The position numbers were made by a program, and so were the translations under genes. The notes under the pieces were generated by a model. That model saw only the letters and a list, made by a program, of their open reading frames with translations, did no database searches and was not told the DNA's origin. DNA of 64,000 nucleotides from Silurus meridionalis (Eukaryota > Chordata > Actinopteri > Siluriformes > Siluridae), in NCBI RefSeq assembly GCF_014805685.1, contig NC_060885.1, forward strand, positions 7,953,132 to 8,017,131. Reading direction: 5' to 3'. This document shows positions 37,095 to 49,230 of the stretch, in pieces. The number at the start of each line of letters is the position of its first letter. Positions within the stretch are counted from its first letter, which is position 1.

Positions 37095-38710
37095 TGCCCT
37101 CCACAATTATTGGCAACCCTGTTTAAGATGTGGTTGTGGACTTCAAAAAATTCTCCTTTTTTTTTAAAACAACATAGAACCCAAATGCAAAAAAGAGAAA
37201 ATCCAACCTTTATTTAAGTACATTACTTTGGTGGTAAAAAAAATCACACATTTAGAGAAGAAAAAAAAAAACTTGAAATCATGTGTGCCACAATTATTGG
37301 CACCCCTGATGTTAATACTTTGTACAACCTCCTTTTGCCAACAAGACAGCACTTAATCTCCTCCTATAACATTTCACAAGATTGGAGAACACAGAGAGGA
37401 TTTTGACCATTCTTCTTTGCACAATCTTTCTAGATCATCCAGTGTCCTGGGTCCTCTCTTATGCACTCTTCTCTTTAGCTCGCCCCACAGGTTTTCGATT
37501 GGGTTGAGGTCTGGGGACTGAGATGGCCATGGGAGGACCTTGAGTTTGTGACTGCTGAACCACTTTTGTGTAGATTTTGCCACATGTTTTGGATCATTAT
37601 CCTGCTGAAAGACCCAATGACGACCCATCTTCAGCTTTCTGGCAGAGGCCATCAGGTTTTTATTTAAAATATCCTGGTACTTCAAAGCGTTCATAATGCC
37701 ATGCACCCTAACAAGGTTCCCAGGGCCTTTGGAAGAGAAACAGGCCCACAGCATCACAGATCCTCCACCATACTTCACGGTGGGCATGAGGTGCTTTGGC
37801 ATACTCATCTTTTGTTTTACGCCAGACCCACTTAGAGTGTTTGTTGCCAAAAAGCTCAATCTTAGTCTCATCTGACCAAAGCACACGATCCCAGTTGAAG
37901 TCCCAGTACCGCTTAGCAAACTCCAGACATTTACGTTTGTGAGTGTTAGTGAGAAAAGGCTTTTTCCTTGCATGCCTCCCAAACAGCTTGTTGGCATGTA
38001 GAGAGCGTCTGATGGTTGTTTTGGAGACTCTGTGACCCCAAGATGCCACTCTTTGATGCAATTCTGTGACGGTGAGCTTGGGAAATTTTTTTACTTCTCT
38101 TACCATCCTCCTCACTGTGCGTTGTGGCAAGATAAACTTGGGACCTCTTCCAGCCTTGTTTGTCACTGTTCCAGTTGTTTTAAACTTCTTAATGATTCCT
38201 CTGACTGTAGATACCGGCAAGTTAAGGCGAGTGGCTATTTTCTTGTAGCCATTGCCTGACTTATGAAGGTCGACACACATCTGCCTTACTTGAATGGTGT
38301 GTTCTCTTGTCTTTGCCATGTTGACAAATGGGTAAGAGAATTAGGCCTCTGTGTCACGTCATATTTATACCCCAGGGAAACAGGAAATCATGAATTACTA
38401 ATTAAAAGTCCCTAGATACCCTGACCAACCTTAGCAACTACAGAAAAATATATAAAAAAAAAAAAAAAAAATTAAATTTTTCAGAGGAATTGTTAGGGGT
38501 GCCAATAATTGTGGGGCACATGATTTCAAGTTTTTTTTTTTCCTAAATGTATGATTTTTTTTACCACCAAATTTATGTACTTAAATGAAAGGTTGGATTT
38601 TTCTCTTTTTTTGCATTTGGGTTCTATGTTGTTTTAAAAAAAAAAGGAGAATTTTTAGAAGTCCACGACCACATCTTAAACAGGGGTGCCAATAATTGTG
38701 AAGGGCACTG
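37092..38710 (-). mobile_element. Full-length Tc1-like element
   Basis: The element is 1619 bp, with near-identical inverted ends cagtgccctccacaattatt (left) and aataattgtgaagggcactg (right), both flanked by TA. Internal copies of attattggcacccctgatg and ggggtgccaataattgtggg near 37290 and 38500 repeat the terminal motif, as expected for an IR/DR arrangement. One transposase gene lies on the minus strand. The length, TA duplication and single gene are canonical for Tc1/mariner. Confidence 0.95.
37312..38319 (-). pseudogene. Tc1 transposase with two frameshifts
   Basis: ATG at 38319. The N-terminal frame (38319-37708) has the helix-turn-helix region ([20 protein letters not shown]), a GRGPKF AT-hook-like motif and the first catalytic Asp in LWSDETKIELFG. 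Near 37795 the frame shifts, and the downstream frame carries [16 protein letters not shown], the second Asp in FQQDNDPKH and the Glu in SPDLNPIENLW, so all three DDE residues persist. A second shift near 37400 gives an early stop at 37374. The reading that continues in the shifted frame would end at a TAA at 37314-37312, the usual length of about 335 residues. The copy is inactive but young-looking. Confidence 0.93.
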
Positions 38711-38724
38711 TATATATATTTTTT

Positions 38725-38940
38725 TTTTTTATAATTCAATAGATTGTATAACCACTTCTAGCAGCAATAATTTGAACTGGGCCATTGCAACACCTTTATT
38801 CTGCTCTTTTTCAGCCATTTTGTTGTAGATTTGATGGTGTGAGGAGGATTATAGTCCTGCTGCATGACCCAGTTTTGCCCAAGTTTTAACTGTCAAACAA
38901 ATTGTCTCACATTTGATTTTAGAATACATGGCCAACTCAG
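38725..38940 (-). mobile_element. Tc1-like remnant next to the full-length copy
   Basis: The sequence ataaccacttctagcagcaa and following resembles the 3' part of another fish Tc1-like element whose transposase would run on the minus strand. No TIR is visible and the remnant is short. It is a weaker call than the adjacent element. Confidence 0.45.
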
Positions 38941-38999
38941 TGACTGCTAGTCCCAGAGATCCTTCATGTCTGTTTTACCCTCTCTCTCTCTCTCTCTCA

Positions 39000-39445
39000 G
39001 TTAAGTTAAACATTCTCATTAAGTTCCAGTGACCATTGTTCCTGCCTCTCTTCCCTCCGTGAATCTTCCCACTTCGTCCATGCCTGCCTCTGGATAGTGT
39101 CCTCTTCGATTGGAGGCCACTCTGTGCAGCTTGGGACGGTTACTCATCAACGCCTCGGGAGCGTTGAGGATGGATTTGGACTGTAGTTAATGGCAACAGT
39201 CTCCTACATTGACTCAGGACAACAGTTTTCTTCTAATCACAATCACGGCAACATTGTATATCTGCAATAAATGGACATTCGGTGCAACCCAGATGAGGAT
39301 GGGTTCCCTCTTGAGTCTGGTTCCTCTCAAGGTTTCTTCCTTATGCCATCTCGGGGAGTTTTTCCATGCCACAGTCGCCACCGGCTCGCTCACCAGGGAC
39401 AAACTTACACTTATAAAGAACATTTTATTAATTTTTACTACTTAA
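39000..39445 (+). repeat. Dispersed repeat, longest copy in the window
   Basis: Includes a (CT)n stretch just upstream, then atggatttggactgtagtta, gagtctggttcctctcaagg and gccatctcggggagtttttc. Shorter or diverged copies lie at 3110-3440, 11130-11370 and 35925-36020 (complement). I do not recognise its class. The fixed polarity and recurring right half suggest the 3' region of a retroelement. Confidence 0.6.
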
Positions 39446-40879
39446 CTTCTTAATTCCTATGGAAGCAGCAATGATGTACTTTTTCACAAATTATTTCTTA
39501 ATTTTTGATATTTGGAAAAAATAAATAATGACAATGTGTTGTTCATCTGAGGTTTTATTTACATAATTGAGGTTTTATTTACAAAAGACCTGATGAGCAG
39601 ATGATTTTTATTATGTCCTGATACATATAGATTTATATATAAAAAAACAACCTTTTTTAACTGTATGGCATCTGAATATTTTAGAAGAAAATTTATCACA
39701 AAAACCACCTAACTGAAACTTTTTTCAAAGAATCAGGAGCGTATTTAGCTCTTTTCCCAGCTTGACACGCTTCCATGATATTCAGGGGAACCTCCTAAAA
39801 CCATGAGCCTAGGATTTAGGTGTTTTTAACAAGCTAAGACAAGATAAGATAATATGCCAGAGGCATATTTTTTTGTGCATTTACTCGCATTTAAGTACAG
39901 ATCCACACGCACACCTATTCAAATACAGCGCTACAAAAGATACTTCAGGCATGTACATTTTTTTTCAATATAATAAGTTCGCAAAAGTTGTGCGACGCCA
40001 AACAACATGATCTAATTACTTCCACAGGGTGAGAGCAAGTTCAGATGCTCAGTGTGTGGGGAGATGATGACGTAAAGGTGTATTTCTTAACAGGAAAATA
40101 CCTCTTCACTTTAAATACCCGCTTCTTACAGTACTACACAACGACTAAACAAACATCATGATTGATCATTTTACCGAGGCCAATGACGGTTAGTCTGATT
40201 TACCAGATCCTCAACTTTCTCAGTCCTGCAAGTTTATTTCAGGTGGCGTCATTTCTACTACTGGAAAAATAAAAACCGGATCAGGAATGTTAGAAGCAGA
40301 GAATATTAAATATAAAACGATGCAGGCCTTCAGAGTCTCCTAGTAGTAGAAAATGTCAGTACTGTATCTCATCATTTCTTCCCCATGTGTAAGTGATCTT
40401 ATATAAAGAAGAAAAACTTCTTATCATACAGTCATTTTAATAATTAATGCTGTCTATTGTATTTGCAATGGTTTGCAAAAAAAACATCAAAACTTCACTC
40501 AATAGGAATTAAAGAAGATCAAATGGTTGAACCAACATCAAGATTTTCTGAAAAAAACGTATTATTAAAAATTACTTTAAAAAAATTAATCAATTTCATC
40601 GCAAGCACTGTATGTTAGTGGAGAAGGAGCCATGTTTTAAAAAATTGTTTTTGTATTATTTAAAACTCCATGTACTTTTCTCACAAATCCTTTTTCAACC
40701 ACCACAAGGGTTTTCTCAGACAGCACAAAATATTAACAGCTAAATGTGGAAGGTAAAACTAGGAATACTGACTTCAATAATCACGACCATGAGGATTCAA
40801 TACAAGCTGCATCAGGGGCATCAAACCCATTCATGGAACTTTTTACTTATTACTAATGAGCCTTTATTTATAACTTTAA
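39446..40879. other. Intergenic, no feature seen
   Basis: AT-rich non-coding sequence between a dispersed repeat and a minisatellite. No recognisable protein in any open frame. Confidence 0.45.
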
Positions 40880-41960
40880 TCCCAGTGAAGGGGGTGTGGC
40901 CTTTTTTCTTCTGTCATAGTGAAGGAGGAGTGTCTTCTATTCTTCTGTCATAGTGAAGGAGGAGTGTCCTCTGTTCGTTCTTCTGTCATAGTGAAGGAGG
41001 AGTGTCTTCTGTTCGTTCTTCTGTCATAGTGAAGGAGGAGTGTCCTCTGTTCGTTCTTCTGTCATAGTGAAGGAGGAGTGTCCTCTGTTCGTTCTTCTGC
41101 CATAGTGATGGAGGAGTGTCTTCTATTCTTCTGTCATAGTGAAGAAGGAGTGTCTTCTATTCTTCTGTCATAGTGAAGGAGGAGTGTCTTCTGTTCTTCT
41201 GTCACAGTGAAGGAGGAGTGTCTTCTATTCTTCTGTTATAGTGAAGGAGGAGTGTCTTCTGTTCTTCTGTCATAGTGAAGGAGTGTCTTCTATTCTTCTG
41301 TCCTAGTGAAGGAGGAGTGTCTTCTGTTCTTCTGTCATAGTGAAGGAGGAGTGTCTTCTGTTCTTCTGTCCTAGTGAAGGAGGAGTGTCTTCTGTTCTTC
41401 TGTCATAGTGATAGAGGCATGTCTCCTGCTCTTCTGTCAGGGTAAAGGAGGTGTATCTTCTGTTCTCCAGTCACTTTAATGGTGGCATGTCTTCTGACAT
41501 AGTGAAGTAGAAGTGGCTTCTGATCATCTCTCAATATAAAGGAGGCGTATCTTCTGTTCTTCTGAGAAGTGAAAGTGCCGTGAAATCTGTTCCTCTGTCA
41601 CAGTGAAGGAGGTGTTGCTTCTGTTCTTCTATCATAGTAAAGGACGCATGTCTTCTGTTCTTCTGTCATAGTGAAGGCGGTGTGTCCGCTGGTTCTCGAT
41701 CACAGTAAAGGAGGTGTGGCCTCATTTTTGTGTCATAGTCTTCCTCAATCACAGTGAAGAAGGTGTGGCCTGTTTTTTCGATCACAAGGAAGGAAGTGTG
41801 ATCTCTGTTCCTCCATCATAGTAAAAGAGGTGTGATCTCTTTCATAGTCACAAGAAAGGAGGCGAGGCCTCTGTTCCTCAGTCAGTGTGCACAAGATGTG
41901 AGGCCTTTGTTCGTTAGTCACATGGAAGTAGGAGAGATATATCTGTCTCAATAAAGTAAA
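40880..41960. repeat. 34-bp minisatellite with 38-bp variant units
   Basis: The unit is 34 bp, gaaggaggagtgtcttctgt followed by tcttctgtcatagt. Fifteen or so well-conserved units run from about 40920 to 41440. Four consecutive units carry an extra gttc (38 bp) and one unit is shortened to 31 bp. Past 41440 the units degrade progressively to about 41960. It is a classical VNTR array in the gstcd-npnt intergenic region. There are no unique spacers, so it is not a CRISPR array. Confidence 0.95.
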
Positions 41961-42835
41961 AGAAACGTGGTCTAAATCTAAAACTACTTCCTTACCTTTT
42001 CTTTACTCCAAAACTTATTTAAAGCACAATGTAGGGCAGCAGTTAGAAAAACACCTGCCCTGATTCACACTCTCAACTACTGAGTATATGACAAATGATC
42101 TGAAACCATTAAAATGGTTAACCTGATCAACAATGTGCACAGGGAAAAAATCTACACTACTGCATTCTTAGTAATTCAGTAAACAAGTTAGGAACTGTTC
42201 ACTGGGAATTTACACAGAAATAAGGGGTAAATAGGTAACAGGGAAAATGTGCTAATAGCCTGCAATGCTTAAAGGCACATGCTTTTAAATATGGCCTAAA
42301 AACCAGCAATAGGAACACGACTTGTTCTAGTGATAAATAAATAGCAGCGTTCATATGTATTACGCTGACACAGCAAACTGTTAATGATTATTTAACCGGA
42401 CCGTAATTGCTGTTATAATGATAAAAGCTCCTTTCCAACACAACGAGATTATTCACTTCATTACACTTGAACAAAAAGATAAGGTTGCTTTCACATTAGG
42501 GTTTGATTTTTTTCTATTCAGACACCAATGTATGTTTAGAAACTGCTGCTCCTTTTTTTGTTTTTTATGAAAACTTTTTGTTAGTGACATTGTATAGGTT
42601 TATTAATATCTGATAAGGGAGAAACATGGACAACTTCTGGAGGCTACCAGAGAACTCAAAATTCAAATCCTAAAGCTGCTATAAAAGACATAGAAGAGTA
42701 CTTGAGTATGGGTTTTGATTATAATCTGAGCTACTTGTTTAAAATAATAATAAAAATTAAAATAATAATAATAAAAGACTGGTACAATTCATGATACCTG
42801 TTCAGAAAAGGGTGCATCGACGATCTCGAAGGACA
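41961..42835. other. Intergenic, no feature seen
   Basis: Non-coding, AT-rich. No repeat unit or coding sequence was identified. Confidence 0.45.
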
Positions 42836-43155
42836 ATACTAGAAATGAAACTTGTATATATTTTAGAGTAGTCAATGTGCATCTTGTATGACAGTACAGA
42901 TTTACTGTCCTCTAAAAAATAATTCAACAGTTATATTCACTTTTGTTGCCAGGTATTTACACAATAATGGCTGGATGTTGAGTTATTTTCTGAGGACACT
43001 AAACAGAGGACAGTAAATCTATACTGCTATACAAGCTGCACATTGACTGCTCTAAAGTATATCCAAGTTTCATTTCTATAGTATTTCTCCCTTGAGAAGA
43101 TCTATTACAATACTTGCTGAAATGTGAGGGGTGCACTCACTTTTGTGAGATGCTG
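42836..43155. mobile_element. Fold-back (long inverted repeat) element
   Basis: The left arm (about 42836-42930, tagaaatgaaacttgtatat through cagatttactgtcctc) is repeated in inverted orientation at about 42976-43085 (gaggacagtaaatct through aagtttcatttctatagta), with arms of roughly 100 bp and a loop of about 45 bp. To the right follows ggggtgcactcacttttgtg, like a Tc1-type TIR. It is a non-autonomous Tc1-related MITE with a decayed left terminus. Confidence 0.7.
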
Positions 43156-43172
43156 GATTAATTAATACATTT

Positions 43173-43189
43173 ATATATTATTAGTAAAT
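43173..43189. repeat. Target-site duplication, left copy (RTE insertion)
   Basis: The 17-mer atatattattagtaaat is repeated exactly at 46274-46290 and brackets the LINE at 43190-46273. Confidence 0.93.
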
Positions 43190-43490
43190 AACCCAACCAT
43201 TATGGATGCACAAGCCAGTGCACTCTTAGTGCCGGTCCCAAGCCCGGGTAAATGGGGAGGGTTGCGTTAGGAAGGGCATCCAGCGTAAAAACATGTGCCA
43301 AATCAAATATGCGGATCACAAATGAGAATTTCATACCGGATCGGTCGAGGCCCGGGTTACCAACGACCGCCACAGGTATCGTTAGCCGACAGGGTACCGG
43401 TGGAAATTGGGCTACTGTTGGCCGAAGGAGGAGAAGGAGAGGAGGAAGATGTCTGCAGAGACGGCAGGGAAAGGAGCCGTGTAGGAGAGT

Positions 43491-44160
43491 GGAGGTTCGG
43501 GTTGGTACTTTAAATGTTGGTACTATGACGGGTAAAGGGAGAGAGGTAGCTGATATGATGGAGAGGAGAAAGGTAGATATGCTGTGTGTTCAGGAGACCA
43601 AGTAGAAAGGGAGTAAGGCCAGGAACATTGGAGGTGGATTTAAACAGTTTTATCATGGTGTGGATGGAAAGAGAAATGGTGTAGGGGTGATTCTGAAGGA
43701 AAAGTACAGTAAGAGTGTAGTGGAGGTGAAGAGAGTTTCTGATAGGGTGATGATCGTGAAGGTGGAAGTTGAAGGATGATGATAAATGTCATCAGTGCCT
43801 ATGCTCCACAAGTTGGCTGTGAGATGGAGGAGAAGGAAAGATTCTGGAGTGAATTAGATGAAGTGGTAGATGGTGTACCTAGGAAAGAACGATTGGTGAT
43901 TGGGGCAGACTTTAATGGGCATGTAGGTGAAGGGAACAGAGGTGATGAGGAGGTGATGGGTAGGTATGGTTTTAATGTGGAAGGGCAGATGGTGGTAGAT
44001 TTTGCTAAAAGGATGGAAATGGCAGTGGTGAACACTTATTTTAAGAAGAAGGAGGATCATAGGGTGACGATAAGAGTGGAGGAAGGTGCACACAGGTGGA
44101 CTATGTGCTATGCAGGAGATGCAACCTGAAGGAGATTGAGACTGTAAGGTGTTGGCAGGG
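43491..44160 (+). pseudogene. RTE endonuclease region, disrupted
   Basis: APE-type endonuclease motifs in order: VGTLNVGTMTGKGREVADMM, the catalytic-Glu motif CVQETK (followed at once by a TAG stop at 43603-43605), GVGVILKEKYS, then after a frameshift INVISAYAPQVG, VIGADFNGHVGE and MAVVNTYFKKKEDHR. The expected terminal His motif lies after another shift and stop near 44127 and is not in a usable frame. The protein cannot be made from this copy. Confidence 0.88.
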
Positions 44161-46262
44161 GACAGTGTAGCTAGACAGCATCAGATGGTGGTCTGTAGGA
44201 TGGTTTTGGAGGTGAAGAAGAAGAGGATGAGAGGAAGACTGAAAGAAGAATAAGATGGTGGAAACTGAAGGAGGAAGAGTGTAGTGTGAGGTTCAGGGAA
44301 GAGGTCAGACAGGGGCTCAGTGGTGTTGAAGAGGTGTTGGATGATTGGGCAACTACTGCAGGAGTGATGAGGGAGGCAGCTAGAAAAGTACTTGGTGTGA
44401 CATCTGGAAATAGAAAGCAAGACAAGGAGACGTGGTGGTGGAATGAGGAAGTGCAGGAGAGCATAAGGAGAAAGAGGTTGGCAAAACAGAAGTGGGATAG
44501 ACAGAGTGATGAGAAAAGTAGGCAGGAGTACAAGGAGATGCGGCAGCAGGTAAAAAGGGATGTGGCGAAAGCCAAGGAAAAGGCATATGAGGAGCTGTAT
44601 GAGAGGTTGGACACTAAGGAAGGAGAAAAGGATTTATACCGATTGGCCAGGCAGAGGGACCGAGCTGGAAGGATGTACTGCAAGTTAGAGCAGTAAAGGA
44701 TGGAGAGGGAAATGTGTTGACTAGTGAGGAGAGTGTGTTGAGAAGGTGGAGGGAGTATTTTGAGCAGCTGATGAATGAGGAAAATCAGAGAGAGAGAAGG
44801 TTGGACGATGTGGAGTTGGTGAAGCAGGATGTAGATAGGATTAGTAAGGAGGAAGTGAGAGCAGCGATTAAGAGGATAAAGAGTGGAAAGTCGGTTGGAC
44901 CAGATGACATACCGGTAGAAGCGTGGAGATGTTTAGGAGAGATGGCAGTGGAGTTTTTGACCAGATTGTTTAACAGGATTTTGGAAGGTGAGAAGATGCC
45001 TGAGGAATGGAGAAGAAGTGTGCTGGTACCGATCTTTAAGCATAAAGGAGATGTGCAGTCTTGCAGTAACTACATGGGAAAGAGTAGTGGAAGCCAGGCT
45101 GAGAGAAGAGGTGACCATCTGTGAGCAACAGTATGGTTTCATGCCGAGGAAGAGCACCACAGATGCCTTATTTGCTTTGAGGATGTTGATGGAGAAGTAC
45201 AGAGAAGGACAGAAGGAATTGCATTGTGTATTTGTGGATTTGGAGAAAGCGTACGACAGAGTGCCAAAAGAGGAGTTGTGGTATTGTATAAAGTCAGGTG
45301 TGTCAGAGAAGTATGTGAGGGTGGTGGACATGTATAAGGACAGTGTGACGGCAGTGAAGTGTGCAGTAGGTACGACAGACTGGTTCAGGGTGAAGGTTGG
45401 ACTGCATCAAGGATCGGCCCTGAGCCCTTTCCTGTTTGCAGTGGTGATGGACAAGTTGACGGACGAGGTCAGACAGGAGTCTCCCTGGACTATGATGTTT
45501 GCGGATGATATTGTGATTTGTGGTGAGAGTAGGGAGCAGGCTGAGAAGAGCCTGGAGAGGTGGAGATATGCACTGGAGAGAAGGGGAATGAAAGTCAGTA
45601 GGAGTAAGACCGAGTACATGTGTGTGAATGAGAGGGAGGGCAGTGGAGTGATGCGGGTGCAGGGAGAAGAGCTGGAAAAGGTGGAGGAGTTCAGGTACCT
45701 GGGGTCAACAGTGCAAAGTAATGGAGAGTGTGTTAGAGAAGTAAAGAAAAGAGTGCAGGCAGGGTGAAGAAGAGTGACAGGAGTGATTTGTGATAGTAGG
45801 GTATCTGCAAGAATGAAAGGGAAAGTTTATAGGACTGTGGTGAGACCTGCAATGTTGTATGGATTAGAGACAGTGGCATTGAGTAAAAGACAGGAGGCGG
45901 AGCTGGAGGTGGCAGAGCTGAAGATGTTAAGGTTTTCGTTGGGAGTGACGATGATGGACAAGATTAGAAATGTTTATTAGAGGGACAGCGCATGTAGGAT
46001 GTTTTGGTGACAAGGTGAGGGAGGCGAGATTGAGATGGTTTGGACATGTGTAGAGGAGGGACATGAATTATATTGGTAGAAGAATGCTGGGGATGGAGCC
46101 ACCAGGTAGGAAGAAAAGAGGAAGGCCAAAGAGGAGGTTCATGGATGTGGTGAGGGAAGACATGCAGGTAGTTGGTGTGAAAGAGGCAGATGTAGAGGAC
46201 AGGGTGGTATGGAGACGGATGGTCCGCTGTGGCGACCCCCAATGGGAGCAGGTGAAAGAAGA
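44161..46262 (+). pseudogene. RTE reverse transcriptase region, disrupted
   Basis: The linker and finger region (44286-45060) includes KSVGPDDIPVEAWRC and MPEEWRRSVLVPIFKHKGD. About 36 nt that the family usually has seem to be missing after SCSNY near 45073, and the frame changes. The palm then reads well from 45080 to 45766: FVDLEKAYDRV (motif A), GLHQGSALSPFLF (motif B) and MMFADDIVICGES (motif C, both Asp present). A TGA at 45765-45767 breaks the thumb, which continues as VYRTVVRPAMLYG and, after further shifts, RRFMDVVREDMQVVGVKEAD. Inactive. Confidence 0.9.
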
Positions 46263-46273
46263 AGAAGAAGAAG

Positions 46274-46290
46274 ATATATTATTAGTAAAT
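46274..46290. repeat. Target-site duplication, right copy (RTE insertion)
   Basis: Exact copy of the 17-mer at 43173-43189, directly after the (GAA)n tail. Confidence 0.93.
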
Positions 46291-47467
46291 GTTCGATACT
46301 TTTATTATTTATAGTGACCAATCATTTGTGACCGATATTTTATATGTAGATTGATTTCTCCTCGCTAAACGGTTTCTCAAGCTCGTTCTCTAAGTATGAA
46401 TGGTGTTGTTTTTTGAATATGAAGTCTCACAACACTATGGAGATCGAGGCTTGTCCTGAGAGTCACATAGAATATAGATTAACATGGCAGAGGTAGAGCT
46501 GCATCTTCCTTGAAATAGAAAAGGGAAAAGATCTTTTTCATTCTCGGATAAATTTTTTTGAAACGACAAAGACCTGTTTGTGAAAGTGCTATTAGTTGGA
46601 ATTCAGAAAAAAGTAAGTAAATTTACGATTTGCTGTCTAAAGCAAAGAAATAAAAGCGAAATTCTGATCTGTAATGAATCATATAGAATCATATTGCATT
46701 AAATCACATTGTGTTAAATCGAAATTGAATCGCATTGCATCGGTACCTGCTTCAAATGTATCTTTAATGTATCTTATCATTGGCTATGCCTCGAGATGCG
46801 AATATCATTGGCTTCAGTTAAGGAGATGCACATCCATAGTTCAGACACAATCACTTGAGGCTCTTTTGTTTCTGAAAACGCTCTAACTTCCAATTAGCTT
46901 TTATAAAGACACATTTAAGTCAGATTGCAGGCTCGGGTGTTTGCTTGGAAATTGCCTGGAAAAAAGCTAAAGCTACAGTATCTTTTCAGTCTGAAAAGTA
47001 TAAAGAAAATCAGGCATGCTGAGACACAATACAAGATGTCATTGCATTTTATATAATAGTGTTTTCTGTGTATTTCTCAATCGCAAACACATACCGCTTT
47101 TATGTGAAACTATACATCGTTTGTTGATTGCCTCCAGTGGTGGAAACGGTCAAGTTTACGTCACAGAAAAAGAAAATATATAAAAAAATATGCAAAGGTT
47201 CTCACCCTAAGTGTGAAGCTTACATGATATATATTTTTTTAACTTTGATTTTAAATGTAGGGTTCTACATAGCTTTATACATTGGGGTTATGAAATATCA
47301 AACATTTCAAGGTGTAATAATACTAGGATCAGTACAAGTCAGCAGCTGCTTGGTGGAAAATGATGAATTATAGATTATTTCTATATAATTAAATACAAAT
47401 TAAATGTCCACATGTACTAAGGTTTTACGCTTCCAGTGTCTTATATATATATATATAAATATATATA
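46291..47467. other. Intergenic, no feature seen
   Basis: Non-coding sequence. A degenerate aatcatatt/aatcacatt/aatcgcatt repetition lies near 46676-46740. No coding signal. Confidence 0.45.
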
Positions 47468-47994
47468 CACTATATTGCCAAATGTATTGGGTCACCTGAT
47501 CTTTACTGCTACTTGTGGTTAGTTTCCAAACTTTTACCCCAAAGCTGGAGGCACTCAATTGTACAGGATATCTTGCGCTATAATAACATTTTGCATTCAA
47601 TTAAACTTGGAAACCCAAAACCTGTTCCAGCATGGCGATGCTCCTGTGCACAATGTGAGCTTCTTGAAGATCTGGTTTACATGCTATTGAGAGGAAGATC
47701 TTGAATGGGCTGCTATAGAGCTCTGATCTCATCCCTACTGAACACCTTTGGGATGGATGTGAATGCTGACTGCACCCCAGGCCTCCTCACCTACATCAGT
47801 ACCTGCCTTTCATAACACCCTTGTGGCTGATGAACACAAATATCCATTAATACACTACAAAATCTAGTGGAACATCTTCCCAGAAGAGAAGAGGGAATTA
47901 TAAGAGCAACTTGGGACTGAATGTGGAATACAATGCTCAAAAATCACATATCGTACTTATGACTAGGTGACCCAATACTTTTGGCAATATTGTG
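47468..47994 (+). mobile_element. Tc1-family MITE with degenerate transposase interior
   Basis: The left TIR cactatattgccaaatgtat then tgggtcacct and the right TIR aggtgacccaatacttttgg then caatattgtgt are inverted repeats of about 30 bp; the left follows a TA. The interior retains plus-strand traces of the Tc1 transposase C-terminal part (aacacctttgggatggatgt, corresponding to N-T-F-G-M-D). It is too short to encode a transposase. Confidence 0.82.
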
Positions 47995-48072
47995 TTTCTA
48001 GATATAAATTATATATAAATTGAAACTTTTATTGAAACAGAACATTTGTTAGACCCCATTTGGGTAATACAG

Positions 48073-48073
<1 letters not shown>

Positions 48074-48105
<32 letters not shown>
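48074..48105. repeat. (TG)n microsatellite
   Basis: About 16 TG units. Confidence 0.95.
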
Positions 48106-48108
<3 letters not shown>

Positions 48109-48181
48109 AAACCTGAATATGTAGAATAGTTAGGATTTTCTTATTTTCAGAAAAATTCTTGAAGCGGGACATAAAAGCTTT

Positions 48182-48283
48182 AGCCGCTAAACCAGGAAAT
48201 GGCTAACACTAGCGTGATGTTTGTGAAGAATAAAAAATCTTAAATCTATAGTGCTAACACTAGCCACTTCCTGGTTAGCGGCT
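48182..48283. repeat. Short inverted repeat (hairpin), about 33-bp arms
   Basis: The left arm agccgctaaaccaggaaatg then gctaacactagcg pairs with the right arm gtgctaacactagccacttc then ctggttagcggct around a loop of about 36 bp. The first 24 positions match with one mismatch and a one-base gap. There is no TA or other duplication at the ends, so its origin is unclear. Confidence 0.7.
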
Positions 48284-48499
48284 TTGACTAGCGCTATTGA
48301 TTCTGTAGCGTTTTCATGCATACTCAAAACAAATCTTATTTCCGGTACAGATGAGTAGCCACAGTGGCACTACACTAACTCTTTTTTTTTTTTTTTTTTT
48401 ATGCCATTGTGTGCATGTTTTAAAATGTAATAATGGAAATAACTGTAAAAAATGCACTCAAAATCTGAGGTGGAGACTAAACAAACTTGCAGTCCACCA

Positions 48500-49230
<731 letters not shown>

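Larger units (their letters stand above)
43190..46273 (+). mobile_element. Full-length RTE-type non-LTR retrotransposon (LINE)
   Basis: This 3.1-kb plus-strand element has an APE-like endonuclease region, a reverse transcriptase, the family 3' terminus gcgacccccaatgggagcag and a (GAA)n tail. A perfect 17-bp target-site duplication bounds it. The compact layout with a short microsatellite-like 3' tail is typical of the RTE clade. Length and boundaries argue that the whole unit was inserted, although coding frames are broken. Fragments of the same family occur at 4.7 and 35.0 kb, and its ends reappear in the SINE at 60.8 kb. Confidence 0.92.

Noticed and set aside
40880..41960. Possible CRISPR-like array
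   Set aside because: Units are contiguous and gradually diverging with no unique spacers and no cas genes; it is a eukaryotic minisatellite.
43799..44683. Minus-strand open frames over the LINE (up to 170 codons)
   Set aside because: Antisense of a GA-rich LINE; Ser/Leu/Phe-rich composition and no known domain.
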